NCBI GenBank assembly: GCA_964356745.1
Contig: CAYHIW010000015.1
Span: 1-20,902 of the forward strand
Direction of reading: 5' to 3'
Length of the DNA: 20,902 bases
Source of the DNA: CAYHIW01 sp964356745
GTDB lineage: Bacteria; Patescibacteriota; Microgenomatia; UBA1406; GWC2-37-13
Below the pieces are notes generated by a model, which made no database searches, was not told the origin of the DNA, and worked only from the letters and a program-made list of their open reading frames with translations. The position numbers and the translations under genes are program-made. This document shows positions 13,112-19,857 of the stretch, piece by piece. The stretch's first letter is position 1, and each line of letters begins with the position of its first letter.

Positions 13112-13194
13112 TCCAGAGGGAGGGATTCGAACCCCCGTAGTCTTACGACGGCAGATTTACAGTCTGCTCCGATTGTCCACTCCGGCACCTCTGG
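13112..13194 (-). tRNA. tRNA-Tyr (anticodon GTA)
   Basis: Minus-strand type II tRNA: acceptor CCAGAGG/CCTCTGG, anticodon stem GCAGA/TCTGC around CTGTAAA (anticodon GTA), a long variable arm as in bacterial tRNA-Tyr, T-loop TTCGAAT and discriminator A. CCA is not encoded; the next bases are CTC. Confidence 0.95.
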
Positions 13195-13203
13195 TTATGG
13201 TAA

Positions 13204-13212
13204 ATTATATCA
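13204..13212 (-). promoter_or_regulatory. Extended -10 promoter for tRNA-Tyr
   Basis: TGA-TATAAT on the minus strand, 9 bases before the first base of tRNA-Tyr. It lies back to back with an identical TGATATAAT serving the gene at 13246. Confidence 0.6.
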
Positions 13213-13230
13213 TCTCTTCAGCCTCATTCT

Positions 13231-13239
13231 TGATATAAT
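13231..13239 (+). promoter_or_regulatory. Extended -10 promoter for the gene at 13246
   Basis: TGA-TATAAT with exactly 6 bases to the ATG, so transcription should begin at the start codon. No SD. Confidence 0.6.
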
Positions 13240-13245
13240 CTGTAA

Positions 13246-13812
13246 ATGAAGGAAGTATTGGGATTGGTTGCGGTTGCGCTCTCCATTATTGGACATGCAC
13301 CTTACATCAAGGACACAATTAATAAAAAAACAAAACCTCATGTATTTACATGGCTTGTGTGGTCTATCGTAACAACGCTCGCTTTTCTGGCGCAGTGGGT
13401 CAAAGGAGGCGGAGCCGGGTCGTGGACTACCGGTGTCACTGGGGTAATTACGATAATCATCATGCTTCTGGCCCTGAAAAACGGCACGAAAGACATTAAA
13501 ACAATTGATAAGATTTTTTTTGCAGGAGCTTTGCTTGCGATTATTCCTTGGTATCTAACAAAAGATCCAACGCTATCTGTAATCATGATTACAACAATCG
13601 ACGTTTTAGCTTTCTTCCCAACAATTCGAAAAACCATAAACGATCCAACAAGCGAAACGTTTTTCATGTATGCTTTGAATCTTTTTCGCCATAGCATATC
13701 TATTCTTGCTCTTGCCACTTATAATATTTCCACAGTGTTGTTTCCGGCAGCCATTCTTGTAATGAATGGTGTGATGACAGCGATAATGCTTCGCCCCAAA
13801 TACAAAAAATAA
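13246..13812 (+). CDS. Membrane protein with two PQ-loop/SWEET-like repeats
   Basis: A 188-residue protein with six or seven hydrophobic segments. Two similar blocks are visible: LSIIGHAPYIKDTINKKT near residues 12-29 and LAFFPTIRKTINDPTSETF near 121-139, each a helix followed by Pro, a short basic stretch and a polar turn, as in PQ-loop/SWEET bundles. It therefore looks like a two-bundle version of the single-bundle SemiSWEET-like protein encoded 200 bases away on the other strand. I infer a small-molecule transporter; the Pro-Gln pair itself is replaced (PY and PT), so the call is tentative. The gene is monocistronic with a leaderless-type promoter. Confidence 0.6.
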   Translation: MKEVLGLVAVALSIIGHAPYIKDTINKKTKPHVFTWLVWSIVTTLAFLAQWVKGGGAGSWTTGVTGVITIIIMLLALKNGTKDIKTIDKIFFAGALLAIIPWYLTKDPTLSVIMITTIDVLAFFPTIRKTINDPTSETFFMYALNLFRHSISILALATYNISTVLFPAAILVMNGVMTAIMLRPKYKK

Positions 13813-13835
13813 ATGGAAAACTAATCAAAGCTTCT

Positions 13836-13844
13836 TGATATAAT
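13836..13844 (+). promoter_or_regulatory. Extended -10 promoter for the DUF5674 gene
   Basis: TGA-TATAAT with exactly 6 bases to the GTG at 13851. The preceding TTCTTGATATAAT word is the same as at the 13246 gene. Confidence 0.6.
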
Positions 13845-13850
13845 TGACTC

Positions 13851-14192
13851 GTGATAATTACGCAGTCGAAGCCATACTCTAAAGAAGAGGTCGAAAAACT
13901 AAAAGAACAGTTTGGCATGTATATAAAAACTGTTTTTGATATTGATAAAAAAATTTGCTCAGCAGGATGCGATCGTCATTTCGACTCTGAGCAGTTACTT
14001 CTTGAAAAGGGCTCAAAACAAGAAAACTTATGGGGAGGGGGAATAGATTTGGAGACAAAAGCGACTGATTGTAACTCGATGATAAATATACGCCCAAAAC
14101 AGAATAACAATAGTAACGAAATTCAAGATGCTACAATAAGAAAGGAGTTTGAAGAATTGACAAAATTCTTTTTTAAGAAAGTCTATGAGTAA
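13851..14192 (+). CDS. DUF5674 protein
   Basis: A 113-residue soluble protein starting at GTG, matching DUF5674 by EEVEKLKEQFG, the acidic DSEQLLLEKGSKQENLWGGGID and the family signature CNSMINIRPKQNNNS. It is frequent in CPR and other environmental genomes, with unknown function. The conserved HFDSEQLLL and NIRP blocks suggest a compact alpha/beta domain. The GTG start is fixed by the -10 box 6 bases upstream. Its end overlaps the next gene by 8 bases, so the two are translated from one mRNA and probably work together. Confidence 0.78.
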   Translation: MIITQSKPYSKEEVEKLKEQFGMYIKTVFDIDKKICSAGCDRHFDSEQLLLEKGSKQENLWGGGIDLETKATDCNSMINIRPKQNNNSNEIQDATIRKEFEELTKFFFKKVYE

Positions 14193-14436
14193 TAAATACA
14201 TTCTAGAATCATTAGCAAGCGATTTAAAGAGAGTCGCCTTAGGTAAACACCGTGGCTCAGACTCAATGGCTAATCGATTCCTTGAGGAAGCTCTAAAGAG
14301 AAGAAATGAGGTTGAGATGAATAGTTTGAAACCTTATTTAAAAAAGATACTCGGAAAACTAAATGAAAACATCGACGCGGACGAGGCCCTTATGTATGGT
14401 ACCCTCATACAAAACTACACCCAATATTCTAAATAG
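14185..14436 (+). CDS. Small helical protein, overlapping DUF5674
   Basis: An 83-residue, mostly helical, charged protein of no family I recognise. It reads as three or four amphipathic helices (ILESLASDLKRVALG, MANRFLEEALKRRNEVE, LKPYLKKILGKLNE, ADEALMYGTLIQNY). No membrane segment or known catalytic motif is seen. The ATG overlaps the end of the DUF5674 gene by 8 bases with no SD of its own, so coupled translation is likely. A role as a partner subunit of DUF5674 is an inference from the overlap. The gene at 14461 follows after 24 bases but has its own -10. Confidence 0.7.
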   Translation: MSNKYILESLASDLKRVALGKHRGSDSMANRFLEEALKRRNEVEMNSLKPYLKKILGKLNENIDADEALMYGTLIQNYTQYSK

Positions 14437-14446
14437 AAGCTGGTTC

Positions 14447-14455
14447 TGCTATCAT
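14447..14455 (+). promoter_or_regulatory. Extended -10 promoter for the gene at 14461
   Basis: TGC-TATCAT, 5 bases before the ATG. No SD. Confidence 0.5.
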
Positions 14456-14460
14456 GAAGT

Positions 14461-15504
14461 ATGACGCTTACCGAGTTATCATACTACGTACGTAAGTATT
14501 ATCCCTTTGTCATACTCGGACTCCTTTTATTTCTCATCCTATACTACTCAATCCAGTTAACGATCATCATTATTCAAAGTAGAAACAAGAATATTTTCAC
14601 CGACCCTGTTTTTGGCAAAATACATGCCCCAATTATCTCCGAAGCCTCTTCAAGTGGGGACATAAAATATACGCTTGATACGATCGAAGGGAAGCCTGTT
14701 ACCGCAACAGAGTCTGCTAAAGTATATTTTCTCCCACCATCGGCTACAAAATTTGGTTACCGAGAGCGTCTCTATTTGTTTGCAAAATCATTTGGGTTTA
14801 GCGCAATATCAAAATATACACTAGTCGATAATCAAGCTGTTTTTGAAGATGACGTTCAGAAACTTGTTATTGACGTGACTAACTTTAATTTTACGTACGA
14901 TTATAAATTCGAAGGAAAAGATGATATTTTCGAAACTGCGGTCATGCCACAGACAGATGAAAGTCAATCAAAGGCGACTGAGTTTCTCCAGTCAATCGGC
15001 AAGTATCCTGACGAGCTCACCAGGGGTAAAGTGGTATCGCAGTTTCTTAACTATGACGTTGAGAAGCAGAGCTTTGTTCCCCTTACTCGTAATCTCAACT
15101 CAAACGCAGTTGAAGTTAATTTTTATCGCCCAGAATTAGAGGGAACGCAGGTTGTTTCGCCAAAATATCCACAAAGCCATAACTACGTCCTTATGGTTTT
15201 TTATCCGGAGAGCGGGTATAAGATACTGCGTGCTCAGATGCGTTTCTACCCTAAGTCTGACGAACACGTTGGCGTGTATCCATTACGACGAGGAGACGAA
15301 GCGTTAAATGACTTAAAAGCTGGAGGAGGAGTATTACTGTCGAATCCTCAACAGACGAGAGAAGTGATCATTAAAAAAATGTTTCTGGCGTACTTTGACT
15401 CGAACGAATACCAAGATTATTTACAACCAATTTACGTCTTCTTAGGAGACGATAATTTTGCCGCTATTGTTCCTGCGATAAGCAAAGACTTCCTCACAAA
15501 ATAA
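14461..15504 (+). CDS. Membrane-anchored extracytoplasmic protein, unknown function
   Basis: A 347-residue protein with one strong N-terminal membrane helix (about 14-38, FVILGLLLFLILYYSIQLTIIII) and a long, polar, beta-rich remainder that should face outside. Within it SGDIKYTLDTIEGKP and a C-terminal QDYLQPIYVFLGDDNFAAIVPAI are the most family-like stretches; the latter recalls beta-sheet modules of YycI/YpeB-type wall regulators, but this is weak. I do not assign a function. Its last 11 bases overlap, tail to tail, the end of the D,D-carboxypeptidase gene, which fits a cell-envelope neighbourhood without proving a link. Confidence 0.75.
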   Translation: MTLTELSYYVRKYYPFVILGLLLFLILYYSIQLTIIIIQSRNKNIFTDPVFGKIHAPIISEASSSGDIKYTLDTIEGKPVTATESAKVYFLPPSATKFGYRERLYLFAKSFGFSAISKYTLVDNQAVFEDDVQKLVIDVTNFNFTYDYKFEGKDDIFETAVMPQTDESQSKATEFLQSIGKYPDELTRGKVVSQFLNYDVEKQSFVPLTRNLNSNAVEVNFYRPELEGTQVVSPKYPQSHNYVLMVFYPESGYKILRAQMRFYPKSDEHVGVYPLRRGDEALNDLKAGGGVLLSNPQQTREVIIKKMFLAYFDSNEYQDYLQPIYVFLGDDNFAAIVPAISKDFLTK

Positions 15505-16399
15505 TATAATCAACATTGGTTTCTATCCATTGGATGAGATTAGTAGTGTCATTAAAGCGATCGAGACTCTTAAGAACAATAATGATGAGATCATGACCGT
15601 CAGCTCGTTTGTAAAAACTCACAAGATTTTCTCCTGCCAACTCCGTATAACCCGTCTTAAGTCCTCCAACGCCCCTTATTTCGCCGAGCAGTTTGTTTAC
15701 ATTAGTTAGTGTGTGAAAATATTTAAAATCAACATCTGAAATAATAATTTCTTTTGTTGAAACAATCTTTGAGAGATATTGATTAGATAGAAGAGCGCGA
15801 CCCGCAAGTGCAAGATCAAACGCTGTTGTGTATTGGTTGTCTTCATCTAATCCCGCAGGGTTGGTAAATAGAGAGTCTTTCATGTGCAGTTCCTGCGCTT
15901 TTTGATTCATCTTGACAATAAATTTATCTCTTCCGTAATGATCAGCGAGTGCATATGCAGCATCGTTTCCCGAATGCACGAGAAGTCCGTAGAGTAGATT
16001 TTCAATAGTTATTTTTTCGCCCTCAACAAGTTCCATAACCTGTCCATCCTCGACAACTTGGCCAATCGTTATAATTTGTTCTGGTTTGTAGATATCATGC
16101 GCAACGAGTGCGGTAAGTATCTTGGCAGTAGAGGCGGGAAAAAGTCTGGTTCGAGCAGATTTTTCAAACACAGGCGTGAAAGAGGCTAAGTCTGCAATAT
16201 AGACGCTTTCTGCAGTTACAAAAGGTTGAGCGTTTTGTTTGAGGACAGGGATAGGATGAATTACTGGTTTTTTAACTTCAGAAGTTTCTGAAAACAGACT
16301 TCGATTGAATGCAAAAATATGAAAGAGTTCTGAGTCTCCTGGATAGAAAAGGAACAGCAACGAGTAAAGCGTAAAGAGAAAAATGAATTTGACTTTCAT
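15494..16399 (-). CDS. D-alanyl-D-alanine carboxypeptidase (peptidase S11, DacA/DacF type)
   Basis: A 301-residue penicillin-binding carboxypeptidase that trims the terminal D-Ala from peptidoglycan stem peptides. The three active-site motifs are all present: S90-T-A-K93 (SxxK nucleophile), S143-G-N145 (SxN) and K248-T-G250 (KTG). Residues 4-20 form a signal or anchor helix (KFIFLFTLYSLLFLFYP), so the enzyme acts outside the membrane. The C-terminal extra domain found in DacA is absent, giving a short form. The ATG overlaps the end of aspS by four bases (16396-16399), so it is the last gene of the rmuC-aspS-dac run. It shows that the cell builds peptidoglycan. Confidence 0.93.
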   Translation of the reverse strand: MKVKFIFLFTLYSLLFLFYPGDSELFHIFAFNRSLFSETSEVKKPVIHPIPVLKQNAQPFVTAESVYIADLASFTPVFEKSARTRLFPASTAKILTALVAHDIYKPEQIITIGQVVEDGQVMELVEGEKITIENLLYGLLVHSGNDAAYALADHYGRDKFIVKMNQKAQELHMKDSLFTNPAGLDEDNQYTTAFDLALAGRALLSNQYLSKIVSTKEIIISDVDFKYFHTLTNVNKLLGEIRGVGGLKTGYTELAGENLVSFYKRADGHDLIIIVLKSLDRFNDTTNLIQWIETNVDYIIL

Positions 16400-17691
16400 A
16401 CGATTCGATCCATATCTCTTGGATATAAAGCAGCTTCTCTGATATTGATAAGTCCGAGCAGATTTTTCGTAACTCTTTCAAGTCCAAACGAAAATCCACC
16501 CTCTGGTGGCATGCCGTATTTAAACGCCATCAAATACATCTCAAAATCCTTTGGATTCATACCTCTCTTTTTAATGGTCTCAGTTAAGTCTTTGTAATTA
16601 TGAATTCGTTGACTTCCACTTGCAATTTCTAAGCCACGGAATAGAAGATCGTAACTCAAACTAACTTCGGGATTTTCTGGATCCGGCATGGTATAGAACG
16701 CTCTTTTACCCGTAGGAAAATGAGTGATAGTGACAAAATCAGTTCCATGTTCTTTGGCTGCCCATGCGCAAATGTCGATTTCATCCCGTGGTGAAAGATC
16801 TTTTTCTCCTCGTACATCCCGTTTTGTTTCTTTAAATATTATTTCTTGTGCTTCGGTTAATTTAAGACGGGGTATTTTTCCGTAGAGCACTTTTTTTTCT
16901 TGAAATAGTTTCATTTCGTGCTCGCATGTTTCTTCTGCATATCGAATCATCTCAACGCCTACTTTTTCCAAATCATCAAGAAGTTCTTCAAAGGTAACAT
17001 GACCCATCTCACAGTCTAGTTGGATTGTTTCTGCAAGGTGACGCGTTGTCACTGATGGTTCAGCACGATACGCATGCGCAATGGTATAAACGCGCTCAAA
17101 TACAGGTACGAGCATTTGTTTATAAAGCTGTGGACTTTGTGTAAGTGTTGCCTCCCGATCGTAATAGGCAAATTTGAAAACTTCAGAACCGCCTTCGGTT
17201 GAAGACCCAGCAATTTGAGGTACAAAAATCTCGATACACCCAATGTCCGTTGATATTTTTCTAAATCCTTCTGCGATTGCAGCCTGCACCTTAAAGATCG
17301 CTCGTATTTGCGGATGTCTCAGGGATAACGATCGATAGTCAAGAAGTGTCGGTAGTGTAAGTTGTAATGTGTCTTTTGACATGTCGAACGGAGGCAGTTC
17401 TGCCTTGCCAATAACATCGATTTTTTCGGCAACAATTTCAATGTTCCCAGTCTTGATTTTGTCATTGACCATATGAGGTGGTCTCTCTTTCACCGTACCC
17501 GTAACCTTAACAATATCTTCAGAGTTCAAATGAGCGTGTGTTTCATTACCAACGACCTGAACAACGCCTGTTCGATCGCGCAAATCAATAAAGACGATTT
17601 TTTTGTGATTACGAATGGTATGGATGGTCCCAAAAAGCTCGATATTTTTACCCACCATTGAAGCAGTGTCTAAGACTGAGGTTTTTTTCAT
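16396..17691 (-). CDS. aspS: Aspartyl-tRNA synthetase, archaeal/non-discriminating type
   Basis: A 431-residue class IIb synthetase. Residues 15-95 form the OB-fold anticodon-binding domain (IRNHKKIVFIDLRDRTG). Motif 1 ends near FVPQI (156-160), then SPQLYKQML (186-194), motif 2 AYRAEPS (208-214) and motif 3 GFSFGLERV (399-407). The long bacterial GAD insertion is missing, so this is the archaeal-type AspRS, often able to charge both tRNA-Asp and tRNA-Asn. The end REAALYPRDMDRIV matches AspRS rather than AsnRS. Whether it discriminates cannot be decided here; a gatCAB search in the genome would tell. It starts 18 bases after rmuC and overlaps the carboxypeptidase gene. Confidence 0.9.
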   Translation of the reverse strand: MKKTSVLDTASMVGKNIELFGTIHTIRNHKKIVFIDLRDRTGVVQVVGNETHAHLNSEDIVKVTGTVKERPPHMVNDKIKTGNIEIVAEKIDVIGKAELPPFDMSKDTLQLTLPTLLDYRSLSLRHPQIRAIFKVQAAIAEGFRKISTDIGCIEIFVPQIAGSSTEGGSEVFKFAYYDREATLTQSPQLYKQMLVPVFERVYTIAHAYRAEPSVTTRHLAETIQLDCEMGHVTFEELLDDLEKVGVEMIRYAEETCEHEMKLFQEKKVLYGKIPRLKLTEAQEIIFKETKRDVRGEKDLSPRDEIDICAWAAKEHGTDFVTITHFPTGKRAFYTMPDPENPEVSLSYDLLFRGLEIASGSQRIHNYKDLTETIKKRGMNPKDFEMYLMAFKYGMPPEGGFSFGLERVTKNLLGLINIREAALYPRDMDRIV

Positions 17692-17709
17692 TTCTTATAT
17701 TTTACATGA

Positions 17710-18627
17710 TTAATCAGCTTTATCTGGAAGATGACGCGTGCCTTCTATTTTTTGTCCGAGTGACATGATGTTTTTGCTAACCATCGACAATTGATTGTAG
17801 GCGTTTGTGATATGTTTGGTTAATATAGAAACAGAGTCGTCAACTCGTTCGTAATCTTTTTTCATTGACTTTAAAAGTTCGAGAATTTCTTTGGCTTGTT
17901 TTTGTATTTTTTGACCTTCGTAGGACATAAGAATTGCTTTCATATATGCGTAAAAACTAAGAGGAGAGACGGGGATTACTCGATTGGACGCTGAGTAATC
18001 ATAAAGGTCGGCGTCTCTTATAATTTCGTAAAAAATTGATTCAGCAGGAATATACATGAGCGCATAGTCAACGGTACCCTCACTTACGACGATATACTTT
18101 TTTGAGATATCATTTATGTGTTTTTTTACATCTTTGATGAATTCTTTTTTATACATTTGCTTCAACTCTTCTTTTGTTTCTTTAGATCCTTTTCTAAAGT
18201 TTTCCATAGGAAACTTGGAGTCGATACAGACCATTCCCGATGATGTCTTAATTACGGCGTCTACTTTTTCACCACTCTTGAACTGATATTGGATCTGAAA
18301 CATTTCGTGAGGGAAGTGTTGTGATAACAGGTCTTTGAGTATCTGTTCTCCAATGTTTCCCCGTAGTTTTGGTGATTGCAGGAAATCCTGGAGCTCCTTC
18401 ATCGAACGTCCAATTTCAGAGAACTCTCCGACATCTTTCTGCACTTGAGAGAACAGTTTGGCGGCGTTATCAAGACGCGCGTTCATGTTGGTTGTTGAAC
18501 TTTTGAGCCATTCAACAAGTTCGTCAGACAACCCGGATTTTTTTTCCAAATTATTTAGCCACTGACGCAGGATAAAAAGTGTGATTGCAAAAAGACAAAC
18601 TATGAGAAGAATTAAACGAACGTCCAC
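17710..18627 (-). CDS. rmuC: RmuC family DNA recombination protein
   Basis: A 305-residue RmuC-type protein: an N-terminal membrane helix (about 3-21, VRLILLIVCLFAITLFIL), a coiled-coil stretch, then the RmuC domain with LRGNIGEQILKDLLSQHFP and the restriction-endonuclease-like core VDAVIKTSSGMVCIDSKFPME, where Asp and the DSK motif are likely catalytic. In E. coli RmuC limits inversion at short repeats; the biochemical activity is unclear. The frame is open to a TTG at 18645, but that start would overlap a TATAAT box. GTG at 18627 sits exactly 6 bases after this box and puts the membrane helix at the very N-terminus, so I prefer GTG and a leaderless mRNA. aspS follows. Confidence 0.88.
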   Translation of the reverse strand: MDVRLILLIVCLFAITLFILRQWLNNLEKKSGLSDELVEWLKSSTTNMNARLDNAAKLFSQVQKDVGEFSEIGRSMKELQDFLQSPKLRGNIGEQILKDLLSQHFPHEMFQIQYQFKSGEKVDAVIKTSSGMVCIDSKFPMENFRKGSKETKEELKQMYKKEFIKDVKKHINDISKKYIVVSEGTVDYALMYIPAESIFYEIIRDADLYDYSASNRVIPVSPLSFYAYMKAILMSYEGQKIQKQAKEILELLKSMKKDYERVDDSVSILTKHITNAYNQLSMVSKNIMSLGQKIEGTRHLPDKAD

Positions 18628-18633
18628 CCAATC

Positions 18634-18639
18634 ATTATA
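18634..18639 (-). promoter_or_regulatory. -10 element for rmuC-aspS-dac
   Basis: TATAAT on the minus strand, exactly 6 bases before the GTG at 18627. No SD lies between them. Confidence 0.55.
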
Positions 18640-18669
18640 CCTCAAATCGTGTAACTTGTAACTTTTATC

Positions 18670-18697
18670 TTGAAATAATAAGAAGATCTGTTACAAT
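18670..18697 (+). promoter_or_regulatory. Promoter for the leader peptide and attenuator
   Basis: TTGAAA (18670-18675), a 16-base spacer and TGT-extended TACAAT (18692-18697). The leader ATG follows 7 bases after the -10, so the leader peptide would be translated from the very 5' end of the RNA. Confidence 0.65.
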
Positions 18698-18704
18698 TTC
18701 ATAA

Positions 18705-18791
18705 ATGGAATACGCAAGTACCGCCCAATATTGGCATTTTCGCTTTAACCTCTCACGGGAGGGTGGTATTTGTATATGTCATAAAAGCTAA
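18705..18791 (+). CDS. Leader peptide, 28 residues, rich in aromatic codons
   Basis: ATG at 18705 opens a 28-codon frame ending at TAA 18789-18791, 22 bases before the terminator stem. Codons 9-14 read Tyr-Trp-His-Phe-Arg-Phe (18729-18746), an aromatic cluster of the kind found in trp, phe and his leaders. The whole peptide samples a broad set of amino acids, including two Cys near the end. Its start is placed by the -10 box 7 bases upstream, without SD. Its codons also form the RNA segments of the attenuator described at 18719-18837. No conserved family is claimed. The reading frame, its position between promoter and terminator and the pairing logic together make it credible. Confidence 0.6.
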   Translation: MEYASTAQYWHFRFNLSREGGICICHKS

Positions 18792-18837
18792 CACTTAAAT
18801 TTACAAAACACCGACCTCCCGAAAGGGAGGTTTTTTT
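18719..18837 (+). promoter_or_regulatory. Ribosome-mediated transcription attenuator
   Basis: Four segments can be marked. Segment 1, TACCGCCC (18719-18726), pairs fully with segment 2, GGGTGGTA (18761-18768), with one G-U. Segment 2 extended, GGGAGGGTGGT (18757-18767), pairs at 9 of 11 positions with segment 3 (18810-18820). Segment 3 ACCTCCC (18814-18820) pairs with segment 4 GGGAGGT (18825-18831) as the terminator. A ribosome stalled on the Tyr-Trp-His-Phe codons (18729-18740) would cover segment 1, freeing segment 2 for segment 3 and preventing termination; free translation lets 1:2 and 3:4 form. The structures are my reading; energies were not computed. Confidence 0.65.
18814..18837 (+). 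terminator. Intrinsic terminator of the attenuator
   Basis: ACCTCCC-GAAA-GGGAGGT followed by a run of seven T. The stem is perfect, has a stable GAAA tetraloop and is the only textbook rho-independent terminator in the window. It ends 27 bases before the ATG of the next gene. Confidence 0.9.
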
Positions 18838-18864
18838 ATGGTTATAAATTAATTTTTAAAAAAT

Positions 18865-19857
18865 ATGAAAGAACAAATAGAGCGAAAAATTATTGGAGAT
18901 TGGTCAAGTTTAATAGGTCCGACAATTAAGCTTGAGAACTCAGAGTCTTTTGACAATTTTATAAGAGGTACCTTTGATAAGTTTCAAGAGGCTTATAAAC
19001 CAGAACCTGGGTATGAGTACTTTTTTTATCAAAACACTGGTTTGCCATCGCCCATTATTCGTATCGACATGCCTCTTGTGTTGGGCTCTGTTGAAGAAAA
19101 TCAGGGTATTTATGAAATTGAGACTCGTCCTGCAGGTTTAGGACTTGATAGCATGTTGTTTGAAGAACACAGAGCAACATTCAGACGTTATATCGATTTG
19201 TTGCAAATCATTCTTGAACGTCCATTTGCCGTCAAAATGTTACCCTATATCCAAGATTCTCGACATGATCCTGGTGGAGAAAAACGTGAGTTTGCACAAT
19301 TAATGGGTATTCCATTTTTTGACAAAGATGAAGAGCCAGATAATATTGATGATTTCTTATACTTTGTGTATGGCAATTGCAGTACAGTTCCAACTCTTCA
19401 AAAGTATGAGGAGAGAAGCTTATTTCCTGTAAGGGACGATGGAAATAAAAACTATCTTGTCCAAATGGGCAAGGCATCAATTGCTGACCTGGTCACCGTT
19501 TCTCGAAAAATGAATCTGGGTGCGTCATTTGTATTAAAGCCACGAAAAGGAATGTGGGCGCAAGATGTTCAGATGTATCCAGGTGCACTTAGAACAAAAT
19601 ACGACGGTTTTGCTCTTGAGAAAGATATTGTAAGAGTAATAGAAGATGGTAAGATTGAAAATTATTTATTGCAACCATTTATAAGTCCGGGTCTTTTAGA
19701 TATTGATGGGAAAGAGTATTGTGCCATGGCAAGAGTGTATGGTCTCGCCAATATGACAACTCATTCATACGATCCGGTAAATGGTATTTATATTGCTCGA
19801 CGTAACGTACGTTTGCACGGGACAAGTGATGCAATAACAGGAGAGTTATTATTATGA
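18865..19857 (+). CDS. Uncharacterised protein, ATP-grasp-like C-terminal half
   Basis: A 330-residue soluble protein of no family I can name. The C-terminal half recalls ATP-grasp ligases: a strand with lysine ASFVLKPRKGMWAQDV (about 213-228), an inter-strand block YLLQPFISPGLLDIDG (about 269-284, compare the Q-P/E hinge of ATP-grasp folds) and a last strand with GIYIARRNVRLHG, whose Arg/Asn could bind metal-ATP. ATP-grasp enzymes join a carboxylate to an amine or thiol, so a peptide or amino-acid ligase is plausible but not shown. The N-terminal half has the stretch GIYEIETRPAGLG. It sits directly behind the attenuator and overlaps the M20 peptidase gene by four bases (ATGA), so both are under the same control. 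No SD. Confidence 0.65.
   Translation: MKEQIERKIIGDWSSLIGPTIKLENSESFDNFIRGTFDKFQEAYKPEPGYEYFFYQNTGLPSPIIRIDMPLVLGSVEENQGIYEIETRPAGLGLDSMLFEEHRATFRRYIDLLQIILERPFAVKMLPYIQDSRHDPGGEKREFAQLMGIPFFDKDEEPDNIDDFLYFVYGNCSTVPTLQKYEERSLFPVRDDGNKNYLVQMGKASIADLVTVSRKMNLGASFVLKPRKGMWAQDVQMYPGALRTKYDGFALEKDIVRVIEDGKIENYLLQPFISPGLLDIDGKEYCAMARVYGLANMTTHSYDPVNGIYIARRNVRLHGTSDAITGELLL

Noticed and set aside
13101..13119. Attachment site at the tRNA-Tyr 3' end, because GCGAGTCCAG recurs in repeat copy B
   Set aside because: Only ten bases match, no longer tRNA 3' duplication is found and no integrase gene is in the window.
18757..18837. T-box riboswitch, because GGGTGGTA resembles the T-box core
   Set aside because: The core does not continue as ACCGCG, only about 50 bases lie upstream of it in the transcript, so there is no room for a Stem I with specifier loop, and a leader ORF explains the pairings better.
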